DNA from: DAHUXD01 sp963736455
GTDB lineage: Bacteria > Acidobacteriota > Thermoanaerobaculia > UBA5066 > Gp7-AA6
Assembly (NCBI GenBank): GCA_963736455.1
Contig: CAVTON010000001.1
Location: forward strand, 124,001 to 188,000
Direction: 5' to 3'
DNA: 64,000 bases
A program made the translations under genes and the position numbers. Numbering within the stretch: position 1 is the first letter of the stretch; the number at the start of each line of letters is the position of its first letter. Below the pieces are notes generated by a model, which was not told the DNA's origin, did not search any database, and worked only from the letters and a program-made list of their open reading frames with translations. Below are positions 43,158 to 51,709 of the stretch, piece by piece.

Positions 43158-43184
43158 TTAGCACTCTCGTTAAGAGACTGCTAA
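43158..43184 (+). promoter_or_regulatory. CIRCE operator of the hrcA operon
   Basis: TTAGCACTC (43158-43166), a 9-nt spacer, and GACTGCTAA (43176-43184) form the HrcA-binding inverted repeat; only one base differs from the consensus GAGTGCTAA arm. The final A is the first base of the hrcA ATG. A TATCAT -10-like box (43153-43158) overlaps the first T. HrcA repressor should bind here in the absence of heat stress and shut off its own operon (hrcA to rsmE). Confidence 0.95.
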
Positions 43185-44248
43185 TGGCCGCACTCGACAT
43201 CCGCAGCCGAGCCATCCTCAAGGAAATCATCCGGTTCCACGTGGACACCGGACGGCCGGTCTCTTCCCGCACGCTCTTCAAGTCCGATCGCTTCGCTCTT
43301 TCGCCGGCCTCGATCCGCAACATCATGGCCGACCTGACGGACGGCGGCTACCTGGCCCAGCCGCATACGTCGGCGGGCCGGGTGCCGACGGACCGCGCCT
43401 ACCGCGTTTACATCGACGAGCTGATGAAGCAGCGTCGCGTCGCGGACGACGTCCGCGAGCAGGTGGACTCCGATCTCGATCTCGCGGGCGGCGACGTGAG
43501 CCGGCTCTTCTCGGCCGCCTCGCGCCTGCTCTCCCAGCTCTCGGGCGAGGTGGGATTCGTCGTCGCTCCCGACGCGCTTCACACCGTCGTCAAGAGCCTT
43601 CGGTTCCTGGCCGTGGCGCCCGGCAAGGTCCTCGTCGTCCAGGTCAACGAACCCGACGTGGTCATCTCCCGCGTGCTCGAAACCGACGCGGCCTACACGC
43701 AGGAGGAGCTCGACGCGCTCTCCGGGCGCCTGACCCGCGAGTATGGCGGTCTGACCCTGCACGAGGTGCGCCGGCGTCTTCTCGCGGCCGTGGCGCGGGA
43801 GCGGGAAGAGGCCGACCGCTCCATGCATCGCGCCGCGGAGCTCGTGCGGCGCGCGCTGGAGAAGAAGGACTCCGAGGAAGGACTCTTCTTCGACGGAACG
43901 GCGCGTCTGCTCGAGAAGCCCGAGTTCGCCGACGTGCTGTCGCTGCGTCGGATCTTCCAGGCCTTCGACGAGAAGGCCCGGGTCCTCGACCTGGTGTCGC
44001 GCTACCTCGATTCGCCCGGAACCAGCGTCGTTCTGGGCTCGGAAGACGATCATGTCGTCGATCCGAGACTCTCGGCCGTCTTGACCTCTTACGGCACGGG
44101 AGAGACACTGGCGGGAATGTTGGGCGTCATCGGACCGGCGCGGCGGGAGTACACCCGCGTGATTCCGGTCGTGGAGCTGCTGGCTCGCGCCGTTTCCGAC
44201 CGTCTCGACCGTCGCGAGGGCGAGCGGACGGGAGAGGAGGGCGAGTGA
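43184..44248 (+). CDS. hrcA: Heat-inducible repressor HrcA
   Basis: HrcA binds CIRCE and represses class I heat-shock genes; GroEL keeps it active. The 354-residue protein has the N-terminal winged-helix part (SRAILKEIIRFHVDTGRPVSS, LSPASIRNIMADLTDGGYLAQPHTSAGRVPTDRAYR) and the central GAF-like and C-terminal segments (GVIGPARREYTRV). The ATG is fixed by its overlap with CIRCE. The 3' end overlaps grpE by GTGA. It heads hrcA-grpE-dnaK-dnaJ-prmA-rsmE, an order also found in Firmicutes. Confidence 0.96.
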   Translation: MAALDIRSRAILKEIIRFHVDTGRPVSSRTLFKSDRFALSPASIRNIMADLTDGGYLAQPHTSAGRVPTDRAYRVYIDELMKQRRVADDVREQVDSDLDLAGGDVSRLFSAASRLLSQLSGEVGFVVAPDALHTVVKSLRFLAVAPGKVLVVQVNEPDVVISRVLETDAAYTQEELDALSGRLTREYGGLTLHEVRRRLLAAVAREREEADRSMHRAAELVRRALEKKDSEEGLFFDGTARLLEKPEFADVLSLRRIFQAFDEKARVLDLVSRYLDSPGTSVVLGSEDDHVVDPRLSAVLTSYGTGETLAGMLGVIGPARREYTRVIPVVELLARAVSDRLDRREGERTGEEGE

Positions 44249-44841
44249 CCGATCGCGACGATCGCCGCTCGCCGCCGAACGACGACCTCGTCGAGGTTCG
44301 CGACGCGGGCGGAACGCTGCAGGACGCCCTCGACCAGGAGCAGGCCAGCGCGCTCGCTGCCGCGGAGGACAAGATCCTGTCCATCCAGAAGGATCTCGCG
44401 GATCTCAAGGACCGGCACCTGCGCAAGCTCGCCGAATTCGAAAATCACAAGAAGCGGAGCGAGCGGGAGCGCCAGGAGTACTTCAAGATCGCTCTGGCGG
44501 GATTCGTTCACGACTTCCTGCCGGTCCTCGACAACTTCGAGCGCGCTCTCGATCACGCGCGGCCCGCCGACCTCGAGAGCGACTTCGGCCAGGGGGTCGC
44601 GATCATCGGGAAACAGATCGCGGAGCTCTGGAAGCGCTACGGTCTCGTGCCCATCGACACCTCCGGAGCTTTCGACCCGAACCTTCACGAGGCCGTCGCC
44701 ACCGAAGTGACCGATGCGGTCCCCCCGAACACCATCCTCGAAGTGCTTCAGAAGGGATACTTCCTGAACGACCGCCTCATCCGGCCGGCCTTCGTGAAGG
44801 TCGCGGTCCGGCCGGGCGATTCCGACGTCAAGGCCGGATAG
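44245..44841 (+). CDS. grpE: Nucleotide exchange factor GrpE
   Basis: GrpE releases ADP from DnaK. The 198-residue protein has an acidic unstructured N-terminus, a long helix (AEDKILSIQKDLADLKDRHLRKLAEFENHKKRSERER, forming the dimer coiled coil), and the C-terminal beta domain (FDPNLHEAVATEVTDAVPPNTILEVLQKGYFLNDRLIRPAFVKVAV). The GTG start overlaps the hrcA stop, so their translation is coupled. A 22-nt gap holding AAGGAG separates it from dnaK. Confidence 0.95.
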   Translation: MTDRDDRRSPPNDDLVEVRDAGGTLQDALDQEQASALAAAEDKILSIQKDLADLKDRHLRKLAEFENHKKRSERERQEYFKIALAGFVHDFLPVLDNFERALDHARPADLESDFGQGVAIIGKQIAELWKRYGLVPIDTSGAFDPNLHEAVATEVTDAVPPNTILEVLQKGYFLNDRLIRPAFVKVAVRPGDSDVKAG

Positions 44842-44863
44842 GTCCGGGAGCGAAGGAGACAGC

Positions 44864-46693
44864 GTGGGCAAGATCCTCGGCATCGACCTCGGGACGACGA
44901 ACTGTTGCGTTTCCGTCGTCGAGGGAGCCACGCCTCAGGTTCTGACGAACCGAGAGGGCAGCCGCACGACGCCGTCCATCGTCGGCTTCACGGAAGACGG
45001 CGAGCGTCTCGTGGGACAGATCGCGAAGCGCCAGGCCATCACGAATCCCATGAACACGGTCTTCGCCGTCAAGCGCCTCGTCGGCCGCAAGTACGAGGCC
45101 GAGGAGACGCAGCACGCCCGCGAGGTGCTCCCGTACGAGATCGTCCGGGCGGTCAACGGCGACGTCAAGATTCGGGCGCGTGCCCGCGAGTACAGCCCCG
45201 AGGAGATCTCGGCGTTCATCCTGCGGGAGATCAAGGAGTTCTCGGAGGAGGCCCTGGGCGAAGAGATCACCGAGGCGATCATCACGGTGCCGGCCTACTT
45301 CGACGACGCGCAGCGCCAGGCCACGCGCGATGCCGGACGGATCGCCGGGCTCGAGGTGCTCCGGATCATCAACGAGCCGACGGCCGCCTCGCTCGCCTAC
45401 GGCATGGACCGAAAGGGCAGCGAGACCGTCGCGGTCTACGACCTCGGCGGCGGAACGTTCGACATCTCGATCCTTCAGCTCGGCGACGGGATCTACGAGG
45501 TCAAGGCCACGGCCGGCGACACTTACCTCGGCGGCGAGGACTTCGACAAGAAGATCATGGACTGGCTGCTCGACGACTTCCGCAAGTCCACGGGGATCGA
45601 CCTGCGGCAGGATCGGATGGCGCTCCAGCGCCTCAAGGAAGCCGCCGAGAAGGCCAAGTGCGAGCTCTCGACGGCGACGGAGACCACGCTGACGCTTCCG
45701 TTCATCTCGGCCGACGCCTCCGGACCGAAGCACATCAACCGGACGCTGACGCGCGAGCGCTTCGAGTCGCTCGTGGCCGACCTGATCGATCGCACGGCCG
45801 CGCCGTGCCTCGACGCGCTCGCGGCGGCGGGCCTGAAGCCCTCCGACGTGGATCAGGTGATCCTCGTCGGCGGGCAGACGCGGACGCCCAAAGTCCAGCG
45901 GATGGTCGCCGAGCTCTTCGGGCGCGAGCCCAACCGCGACATCAACCCCGACGAGGTCGTCGCGATCGGGGCGGCGATCCAGGGCGGCGTCCTGAAGGGG
46001 GAGATCAAGGACGTCGTGCTGCTCGACGTCACGCCGCTTTCGCTCGGCATCGAGATGCATGGCGGCGTCTTCGAGAAGCTGATCGAGCGCAACTCGACGA
46101 TCCCGACCAAGAATACGAAGGTCTTCACGACCGTCGCCGACAACCAGTCGGTCGTCGAAATCCACGTGCTGCAGGGCGAGCGCGAGATCGCCAAGGACAA
46201 CAAGTCGCTCGGCCGCTTCGAGCTCGTCGGCATCCCGGCCGCGCCCCGAGGCGTTCCGCAGATCGAGGTCACGTTCGCCATCGACTCGAACGGAATCGTC
46301 AACGTCTCGGCGCGGGACCTGGCCACGGGCAAAGCCCAGGGCATGCAGATCAATCCGGCGGGAGGCCTTTCCCAGAACGAGATCGACAAGATCATCAAGG
46401 AGGCGTCGGCCTTCGCGGAGGCCGACCACGAGCGGCGCGAAATCGCGGCGGTCCGCAACCGTCTCGAGGGCATGATCGCCTCGAACGAACGCGTCCTGGC
46501 GGAGTTCGGAAGCGCCCTGGCCGAGGACGAGCGCGGGCGCATCGAGGAGACGCTCAAGCGCTCGCGCGAGATCGCGGGCGGAGAGTCGCGCGAAGCGTTC
46601 AACGAGGCGATCTTCGACATGCAGGGCGTCTCGAAGGTCCTGACCCGGGTCATGCTGCAGCGGGCCGGAGCCGGCGGCGCGGCCGCCAGCTAG
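44864..46693 (+). CDS. dnaK: Chaperone DnaK (Hsp70)
   Basis: The 609-residue Hsp70 has the ATPase domain (GIDLGTTNCCVSVVEG, VPAYFDDAQRQATRDAG, VYDLGGGTFDISIL, VILVGGQTRTPKVQ), the linker DVVLLDVTPLSLGIEM and the substrate-binding domain (ERNSTIPTKNTKVFTT). The lid is short and ends in RAGAGGAAAS, without the acidic DnaJ-binding EEVD-like tail; many bacterial DnaK proteins also lack it. GTG at 44864 follows AAGGAG at 7 nt. It is the third gene of the CIRCE-controlled operon. Confidence 0.97.
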   Translation: MGKILGIDLGTTNCCVSVVEGATPQVLTNREGSRTTPSIVGFTEDGERLVGQIAKRQAITNPMNTVFAVKRLVGRKYEAEETQHAREVLPYEIVRAVNGDVKIRARAREYSPEEISAFILREIKEFSEEALGEEITEAIITVPAYFDDAQRQATRDAGRIAGLEVLRIINEPTAASLAYGMDRKGSETVAVYDLGGGTFDISILQLGDGIYEVKATAGDTYLGGEDFDKKIMDWLLDDFRKSTGIDLRQDRMALQRLKEAAEKAKCELSTATETTLTLPFISADASGPKHINRTLTRERFESLVADLIDRTAAPCLDALAAAGLKPSDVDQVILVGGQTRTPKVQRMVAELFGREPNRDINPDEVVAIGAAIQGGVLKGEIKDVVLLDVTPLSLGIEMHGGVFEKLIERNSTIPTKNTKVFTTVADNQSVVEIHVLQGEREIAKDNKSLGRFELVGIPAAPRGVPQIEVTFAIDSNGIVNVSARDLATGKAQGMQINPAGGLSQNEIDKIIKEASAFAEADHERREIAAVRNRLEGMIASNERVLAEFGSALAEDERGRIEETLKRSREIAGGESREAFNEAIFDMQGVSKVLTRVMLQRAGAGGAAAS

Positions 46694-46739
46694 CGCCCGT
46701 CGCGAACCCTTTTGCCCGATCCGGGCGTCATTGCAGCCG

Positions 46740-47843
46740 ATGAGCCAGCGCGACTACTACGAGATCCTGTCGGTCGAACGCGACGCGGACGATGCGGCGC
46801 TGAAGAGCGCCTACCGCAAGCTCGCGCTCATGTACCACCCGGATCGCAACCCCAACAATCCCGATGCCTCCGAGAAATTCAAGGAGGCGTCCCAGGCCTA
46901 TGCCGTCCTTTCGGATCCGGAGAAGCGGGCCCGCTACGACCGCCTCGGCCACGCGGGGGTCGGCGGCGGAGCGAGCGGCTTTTCCGGTTTCGACGCCGCG
47001 GGGTTCGGAGATCTCTCGGAGCTCTTCGGCGGCCTCTTCGGCTTCGCGGCGGGCGGCGGAGCGCCGGGGCCGGTGGCGGGAAGCGATCTCGTGTACCGCA
47101 TGGAGATCGCCTTTCGCGACGCGGCCTTCGGCGTTCAGGCGCCCATCACGATCTCGCGGCTCGAGCGGTGTGAATCGTGCGAGGGCAGCGGCGCGGCGCG
47201 CGGCACGAAACCGAAGACCTGTCCGTCGTGCGGCGGGCGCGGGAGGCAGCGCATCTCCCAGGGATTCCTGACGGTCACCCGTCCGTGCCCTCATTGCCAG
47301 GGGGAAGGGCGCGTGATCGAGAAGCCCTGCGCGGACTGCCGGGGCGAGGGCCGGCGTCGCGCCAAGAAGGACCTGACGATCCGGATTCCGGCGGGTGTCG
47401 AGTCGAACTCCCGCCTTCGCCTGACCGGCGAAGGCGATGCCGGGCCCAACGGCGGCCCGGCCGGCGATCTCTACGTCGTGCTGAACGTCGCGGCGGACGA
47501 GGTATTCGAACGCGAGGGCGACGACATCGTCGTCCGCCTCGATCTCCCGTTTCCGACGCTCGTGCTCGGCGGCGAGGTCGAGGTCCCGACCCTCGACGGT
47601 CCGGAGGGCGTGGCGGTGCCGGCCGGCACGGCGGTCGGGGAAGAGCTTCGTCTGAAGGGCCGGGGCATGGGTCGGCTCGGCCGCGGTGGGCGGGGAGACC
47701 TGCTCGCCCGAGTCGGCGTCCACGTGCCGCGCTCGCCTTCGAAGGAAGTGAAGGAGGCGCTGCGCCGCTATGCCGAGCTGACCGGCGCGCCGGTCGGAAG
47801 GAGCAAGGGAGTCCTGGGGAAGGCGAAGAAGATCTTTTCGTGA
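46740..47843 (+). CDS. dnaJ: Co-chaperone DnaJ (Hsp40)
   Basis: DnaJ delivers substrates to DnaK and stimulates its ATPase. The 367-residue protein has the J domain (YYEILSVERDADDAALKSAYRKLALMYHPDRNP, including HPD), the Gly/Phe-rich region, four zinc-finger motifs (CESCEGSG, CPSCGGRG, CPHCQGEG, CADCRGEG) and the C-terminal binding domains. The ATG at 46740 is preferred to an in-frame TTG at 46731 because it begins right at the J domain. A weak GCCCG-ATC-CGGGC hairpin (46714-46726) lies between dnaK and dnaJ and may tune their ratio. The stop overlaps prmA by GTGA. Confidence 0.95.
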   Translation: MSQRDYYEILSVERDADDAALKSAYRKLALMYHPDRNPNNPDASEKFKEASQAYAVLSDPEKRARYDRLGHAGVGGGASGFSGFDAAGFGDLSELFGGLFGFAAGGGAPGPVAGSDLVYRMEIAFRDAAFGVQAPITISRLERCESCEGSGAARGTKPKTCPSCGGRGRQRISQGFLTVTRPCPHCQGEGRVIEKPCADCRGEGRRRAKKDLTIRIPAGVESNSRLRLTGEGDAGPNGGPAGDLYVVLNVAADEVFEREGDDIVVRLDLPFPTLVLGGEVEVPTLDGPEGVAVPAGTAVGEELRLKGRGMGRLGRGGRGDLLARVGVHVPRSPSKEVKEALRRYAELTGAPVGRSKGVLGKAKKIFS

Positions 47844-48682
47844 TTTCGGATTCCCGAAGCCGCCAGACCTACAGCCGGGTCCTCGTTCCCAAGAGATCGG
47901 GCGACGAGGCCGTGCTCGGCCTGCTGATTCTTCACGGCCCCCTCGGGTTCGAGAACGTCGGGCCGGATCTCGTCGCATTCTTCCGCGAGGCCGAGGCGGC
48001 GCGGGGCGCGGGCGATGCGCTGCGGGCCCGGCGCATCCGCCATGCCCTGACGACGAATATCGCGGAAGCGGATCCTCTCGAAGCCTTCCGCGCAGCCTCC
48101 CGTCCCTTCGCCGTCGGGCGCAGGCTCTGGGTCGATCCGGGAGAATCCGCGGCGGCCGCCCCCGACGGGCGCATCGCGCTTCGCGTTCCGGCTTCGCGGG
48201 CGTTCGGCACGGGAACGCATCCGTCCACGCGCCTGGCCCTGGAGGCCCTCGAGGACGAGCGGCTCGACGATCGCCGCGTGCTCGACGTCGGAACCGGCTC
48301 CGGGGTTCTCGCGCTCGCGGCGGCGGCGCTCGGGGCGCGCTCGGCGGTCGGCCTCGACCTCGACGCCGACTCGGTCTTCGTGGCGAGGCAGAACGCCCGC
48401 CGGCACGGGTTCGGGTCGGGCCTGCGGCTGTACGCGGGCCCCCTCTCGGCCTGCGCCGGAACCTTCGATCTCGTCGTCGCCAATCTGCTCGCCGAGGAGA
48501 TCCTGCCCGAGGCGCGCCGGCTTCAGGCCCGCGCGGCGCGGCGGGGCAGGCTCCTTCTGTCGGGCCTGACGCGGACGGACGAGAAGGCCGTCCTCGCGAG
48601 GGTTCGCTCGCCGCGCTGGGCACTCGTCGGACGGCGCACGGAGGATGAATGGGTGAGCCTCTGCCTGGAGCGCGTCTCGTAG
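47840..48682 (+). CDS. prmA: Ribosomal protein L11 methyltransferase
   Basis: PrmA trimethylates ribosomal protein L11 using SAM. The 280-residue protein has the PrmA signature FGTGTHPSTRLALEALE, the SAM-binding LDVGTGSGVLALAAAALGA and VVANLLAEEIL, the catalytic-type NLL motif. The GTG at 47840 overlaps the dnaJ stop. prmA next to dnaJ and rsmE is a common arrangement in many bacterial lineages. Confidence 0.92.
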   Translation: MISDSRSRQTYSRVLVPKRSGDEAVLGLLILHGPLGFENVGPDLVAFFREAEAARGAGDALRARRIRHALTTNIAEADPLEAFRAASRPFAVGRRLWVDPGESAAAAPDGRIALRVPASRAFGTGTHPSTRLALEALEDERLDDRRVLDVGTGSGVLALAAAALGARSAVGLDLDADSVFVARQNARRHGFGSGLRLYAGPLSACAGTFDLVVANLLAEEILPEARRLQARAARRGRLLLSGLTRTDEKAVLARVRSPRWALVGRRTEDEWVSLCLERVS

Positions 48683-49368
48683 TCTCCGCGCTGCCGGAGC
48701 CGGGAACGACGCTCCGTCTGCGCGGCGAGCAGGCCCGGCATCTTCGAGCGCGAAGGGTTCGCGCCGGGCAGGCCGTCGTCCTCGTCGACGGGAGCGGGCG
48801 CGAGGCCCGGGCATCCGTGTCGCGCACCGGCTCGGTCTTCGAGCTCTCCGTGGAGGCCGTTCGGCCCGCGGCGATCGAGGGGGCCGCGCCGATCCACCTG
48901 CTCGTCGCGGCCATCCGCTCCGAACGCCTCGCGTGGATCGCCGAGAAGGCGACGGAGCTCGGCGCGTCGCGGCTCACGCTCGTTCTGACCGAGCGCACGC
49001 AGTCGTTCCGCGCGCGCGAGGCAGTCGTGGCCCGGCTCGAGCGCGTCGTTCGCGCGGCGGCCGAGCAGGCCGAGCGGGCGGACTGGCCCCGCATCGATGG
49101 GCCGATGGATCTCGTCGGCGCGCTCGGCGAAGGCACGGGGACGCGTCTCCTTCTGGATCCCTCGGGAGAGCCGTTTCCCGCGCGCATCGCGCCCGGACCA
49201 ACGGCGCTGCTCGTCGGGCCGGAAGGAGGCTGGACCGAGACGGAGATCTCCGCCGCGCTCGCATCCGGGTGGGTCGCGGCTTCGCTCGCGGCGGGAAAGC
49301 TCCGCGCCGAGACCGCGGCGGTGGCCGCGCTCGCTCTGACCAGGGCGGCTCTGGCGCGGAGAGGATGA
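48649..49368 (+). CDS. rsmE: 16S rRNA m3U1498 methyltransferase
   Basis: RsmE methylates N3 of U1498 in 16S rRNA. The 239-residue protein belongs to the SPOUT superfamily: an N-terminal PUA-like part (LRLRGEQARHLRARRVRAGQAVVLVDGSG) and a C-terminal knot with LLVGPEGGWTETEI and LRAETAAVAALAL. Its ATG lies 34 nt inside prmA. It is the last gene of the heat-shock unit; ilvE has its own promoter within the following 62 nt. Confidence 0.93.
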   Translation: MGEPLPGARLVVSALPEPGTTLRLRGEQARHLRARRVRAGQAVVLVDGSGREARASVSRTGSVFELSVEAVRPAAIEGAAPIHLLVAAIRSERLAWIAEKATELGASRLTLVLTERTQSFRAREAVVARLERVVRAAAEQAERADWPRIDGPMDLVGALGEGTGTRLLLDPSGEPFPARIAPGPTALLVGPEGGWTETEISAALASGWVAASLAAGKLRAETAAVAALALTRAALARRG

Positions 49369-49409
49369 TCGAAAGTTCGATTGACACCCCCGCCGCGGGG
49401 GGAAATACT
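49368..49409 (+). promoter_or_regulatory. Promoter and possible operator of ilvE
   Basis: A consensus TTGACA (49381-49386) and an AATACT box (49404-49409) are 17 nt apart, upstream of GGAGG and the ATG at 49431. Two inverted repeats overlap this promoter: ATCGAA-AG-TTCGAT (49368-49381) ends on the first base of -35, and CCCCC-GCCGC-GGGGG lies in the spacer (about 49387-49402). The first overlaps the end of rsmE. These are plausible operator sites, but no regulator is known. Confidence 0.65.
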
Positions 49410-49430
49410 CGCCTCAAGCGGAGGCCCCTC

Positions 49431-50372
49431 ATGTCTTACGAGGACGTCACGAAAGTCTGGATGAACGGCAGGCTGGTGGACTTCGCGGACGCGAAGATCC
49501 ACGCCTTCTCGCACGTCTTCCACTACGGCTCGGCGATGTTCGAGGGCGCTCGCCTGTACAAGACCCGGCAGGGCTCGGCAGCGTTCCGGCTCGACGAGCA
49601 CATCAAGCGCCTCTACGATTCGTGCAAGGTCTACCGGATGGAGGTTCCGTACTCGCCCGGAGAGTTCCGCGACGCGATCTTCGACACGATCCGCGCGAAC
49701 GCCTTCGACGCGTGCTACATCCGCCCCGTCGTGTACCGCGGCCTCGGAGCCCTCGGCGTCAATCCGTTCCACAGCCCGGTCGAGGTGATGATCGCAGTCT
49801 GGAAGTGGGGGAAGTACCTGGGCGACGAGGCGATCGAAAACGGCGTGGACGTGTGCGTCTCGTCGTGGAATCGGATGGCGCCCAACACCTTTCCGGCGAT
49901 GGCGAAGGCGACCGGCAACTACCTGAACTCCGCCCTCATCAAGATGGAGGCGATCACCAACGGCTTTACCGAGGGAATCGCCCTCGACAACGCCGGCCGG
50001 ATCTCGGAGGGCAGCGGCGAGAACATCTTCATCATCTACGGCGGACGCATCCTGACGCCGCCGCTCGCCGGAACGATCCTTCCCGGCATCACCCGCGACT
50101 CGATCATGCGCCTGGCGCGCGACGCCGGCTACACCGTCGTCGAGCAGCAGATCGCGCGCGAGATGCTCTACATCGCCGACGAGGTCTTCTTCACGGGGAC
50201 GGCGGCCGAGATCACGCCGATCCGCTCGGTCGACCGCATCGTGGTGGGAGCCGGCCGGCGAGGTCCGGTGACCGAACGGCTCCAGAAGGAATTCTTCGCC
50301 CTGGTCAACGGCGAGGCGGAGGACCGGTACGGGTGGCTCACGCCGGTTCCCGTCGAAGCGGCGGTGCGGTAG
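49431..50372 (+). CDS. ilvE: Branched-chain amino acid aminotransferase
   Basis: IlvE is a class IV PLP enzyme moving amino groups between glutamate and the keto acids of Leu, Ile and Val. The 313-residue protein shows HVFHYGSAMFEGARLYKT, the lysine-bearing AMAKATGNYLNS, the GFTEGIALDNAGRISEGSGENIFI loop and the GTAAEITPIRSVD segment. GGAGG stands 7 nt before the ATG at 49431. After its stop, 149 nt lie before the pilus ATPase with no strong promoter that I can assign. Confidence 0.94.
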   Translation: MSYEDVTKVWMNGRLVDFADAKIHAFSHVFHYGSAMFEGARLYKTRQGSAAFRLDEHIKRLYDSCKVYRMEVPYSPGEFRDAIFDTIRANAFDACYIRPVVYRGLGALGVNPFHSPVEVMIAVWKWGKYLGDEAIENGVDVCVSSWNRMAPNTFPAMAKATGNYLNSALIKMEAITNGFTEGIALDNAGRISEGSGENIFIIYGGRILTPPLAGTILPGITRDSIMRLARDAGYTVVEQQIAREMLYIADEVFFTGTAAEITPIRSVDRIVVGAGRRGPVTERLQKEFFALVNGEAEDRYGWLTPVPVEAAVR

Positions 50373-50521
50373 AGCGGTCAGCTATCGGCTTTCAGTTCAA
50401 TGTTTTAGCCGTCCAAGAGACGATCTCCGGCGGCCGAGTGATCGCGGAGGGCCCATGGCCGATCGCTTTCCTTCCGTGCGCAACCGGCGTACCCTAGCCG
50501 CAACCGAGGGCCAATAAAACC

Positions 50522-51709
50522 ATGCATATCAACGATCTGCTGAAGATCGCCGTCGAGCGGAAGGCCTCCGACCTTCACCTCAAAGTCGGCTCCTTTCCGG
50601 TCATCCGCATCGATGGCTCGCTCACTCCGCTGGCGGAGATGCGCCGCCTCATGCAGGAGGACACGATCGCGATGGCGTTCTCGATCATGTCGGCCCGGCA
50701 GAAGGAAAAGTTCAAGAACAACTTCGAGATCGACATCGCCTACAACGTGCCGAATCTCGGCCGTTTTCGCTGCAACATTTTCCAGCAGCGCGGCACGGTC
50801 GGCCTGGTGCTCCGCGTCATTCCGGCGCGGATCCTGTCCATCAAGGACCTGCTTCTCCCGCCCGTGCTCGAGAAGATCTGCCAGGAGCAGCGCGGCCTCG
50901 TGCTCTGCACCGGGACGACCGGATCGGGCAAGTCCACCACGCTCGCGGCCATGATCGACCACATCAACGCGACCCGCAACGAGCACGTCATGACGGTCGA
51001 GGACCCGATCGAGTTCCTGCACCGGGACAAGAAGTCGCTCGTGAACCAGCGCGAGGTGGACGTCGACACCAAGGGCTTCTCGGTGGCGCTGCGGAGCGCC
51101 CTGCGCCAGGACCCGGACGTCATTCTCGTCGGTGAGATGCGCGACTACGAGACGATCGAGACCGCGCTCACCGCCGCCGAAACCGGCCACCTCGTCTTCT
51201 CGACGCTCCACACCCTCGACGCGACGGAGACGATCAACCGCATTATCGCCGTCTTCCCGCCGCACCAGCAGAAGCAGATCCGGCTCCAGCTCGGCGCCGT
51301 GCTGAAGGCCGTCATCTCGCTGCGGCTGATGCCGCGCGCGGACGGACTCGGCCGCGTGCCGGCGGCCGAGGTTCTGATCCGAACCAACTACGTTCGGGAG
51401 TGCATCGAGAACAAGGAGAAGACGAAGTACATCAAGGACGCCATCCAGCAGGGCACGTCGCAGTACGGCATGCAGACGTTCGACCAGTCGCTCTACAGCC
51501 TCTACAAGTCGGGCCTGATCACCCTCGACGAGGCCCTCAAGCGCTCGACCAACCCGAACGAGTTCAAGCTGCGCATTCAGGGCATCCAGTCCACCTCCGA
51601 CCTCGCGCGGGAGGAGATGGACGCGGCGCTCGAGGCGCCCTCGGATTTCAACCCGCTCCAGGAGGAGTCGCCGTTCGACTTCTCCAACCAGCCTCCGGGG
51701 CGCGGCTAG
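50522..51709 (+). CDS. pilT: PilT/PilU-type type IV pilus retraction ATPase
   Basis: This 395-residue cytoplasmic hexameric ATPase powers type IV pilus retraction. It has the N-terminal ASDLHLKVG PilT-type start, Walker A CTGTTGSGKSTTLAAM, GEMRDYETIETAL (Walker B region) and the His box (ETGHLVFSTLHTLDATETINRI). The C-terminal part differs from classical PilT: the AIRNLIRE motif is missing, and GMQTFDQSLYSLYKSGLITLDEAL resembles PilU. An acidic tail of about 40 residues ends the protein. It is followed in the same frame, after a TAG, by recX. Confidence 0.92.
   Translation: MHINDLLKIAVERKASDLHLKVGSFPVIRIDGSLTPLAEMRRLMQEDTIAMAFSIMSARQKEKFKNNFEIDIAYNVPNLGRFRCNIFQQRGTVGLVLRVIPARILSIKDLLLPPVLEKICQEQRGLVLCTGTTGSGKSTTLAAMIDHINATRNEHVMTVEDPIEFLHRDKKSLVNQREVDVDTKGFSVALRSALRQDPDVILVGEMRDYETIETALTAAETGHLVFSTLHTLDATETINRIIAVFPPHQQKQIRLQLGAVLKAVISLRLMPRADGLGRVPAAEVLIRTNYVRECIENKEKTKYIKDAIQQGTSQYGMQTFDQSLYSLYKSGLITLDEALKRSTNPNEFKLRIQGIQSTSDLAREEMDAALEAPSDFNPLQEESPFDFSNQPPGRG

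Noticed and set aside
46714..46726. Hairpin between dnaK and dnaJ as a terminator
   Set aside because: Only a 5-bp stem without a T-run; at most a weak modulator.
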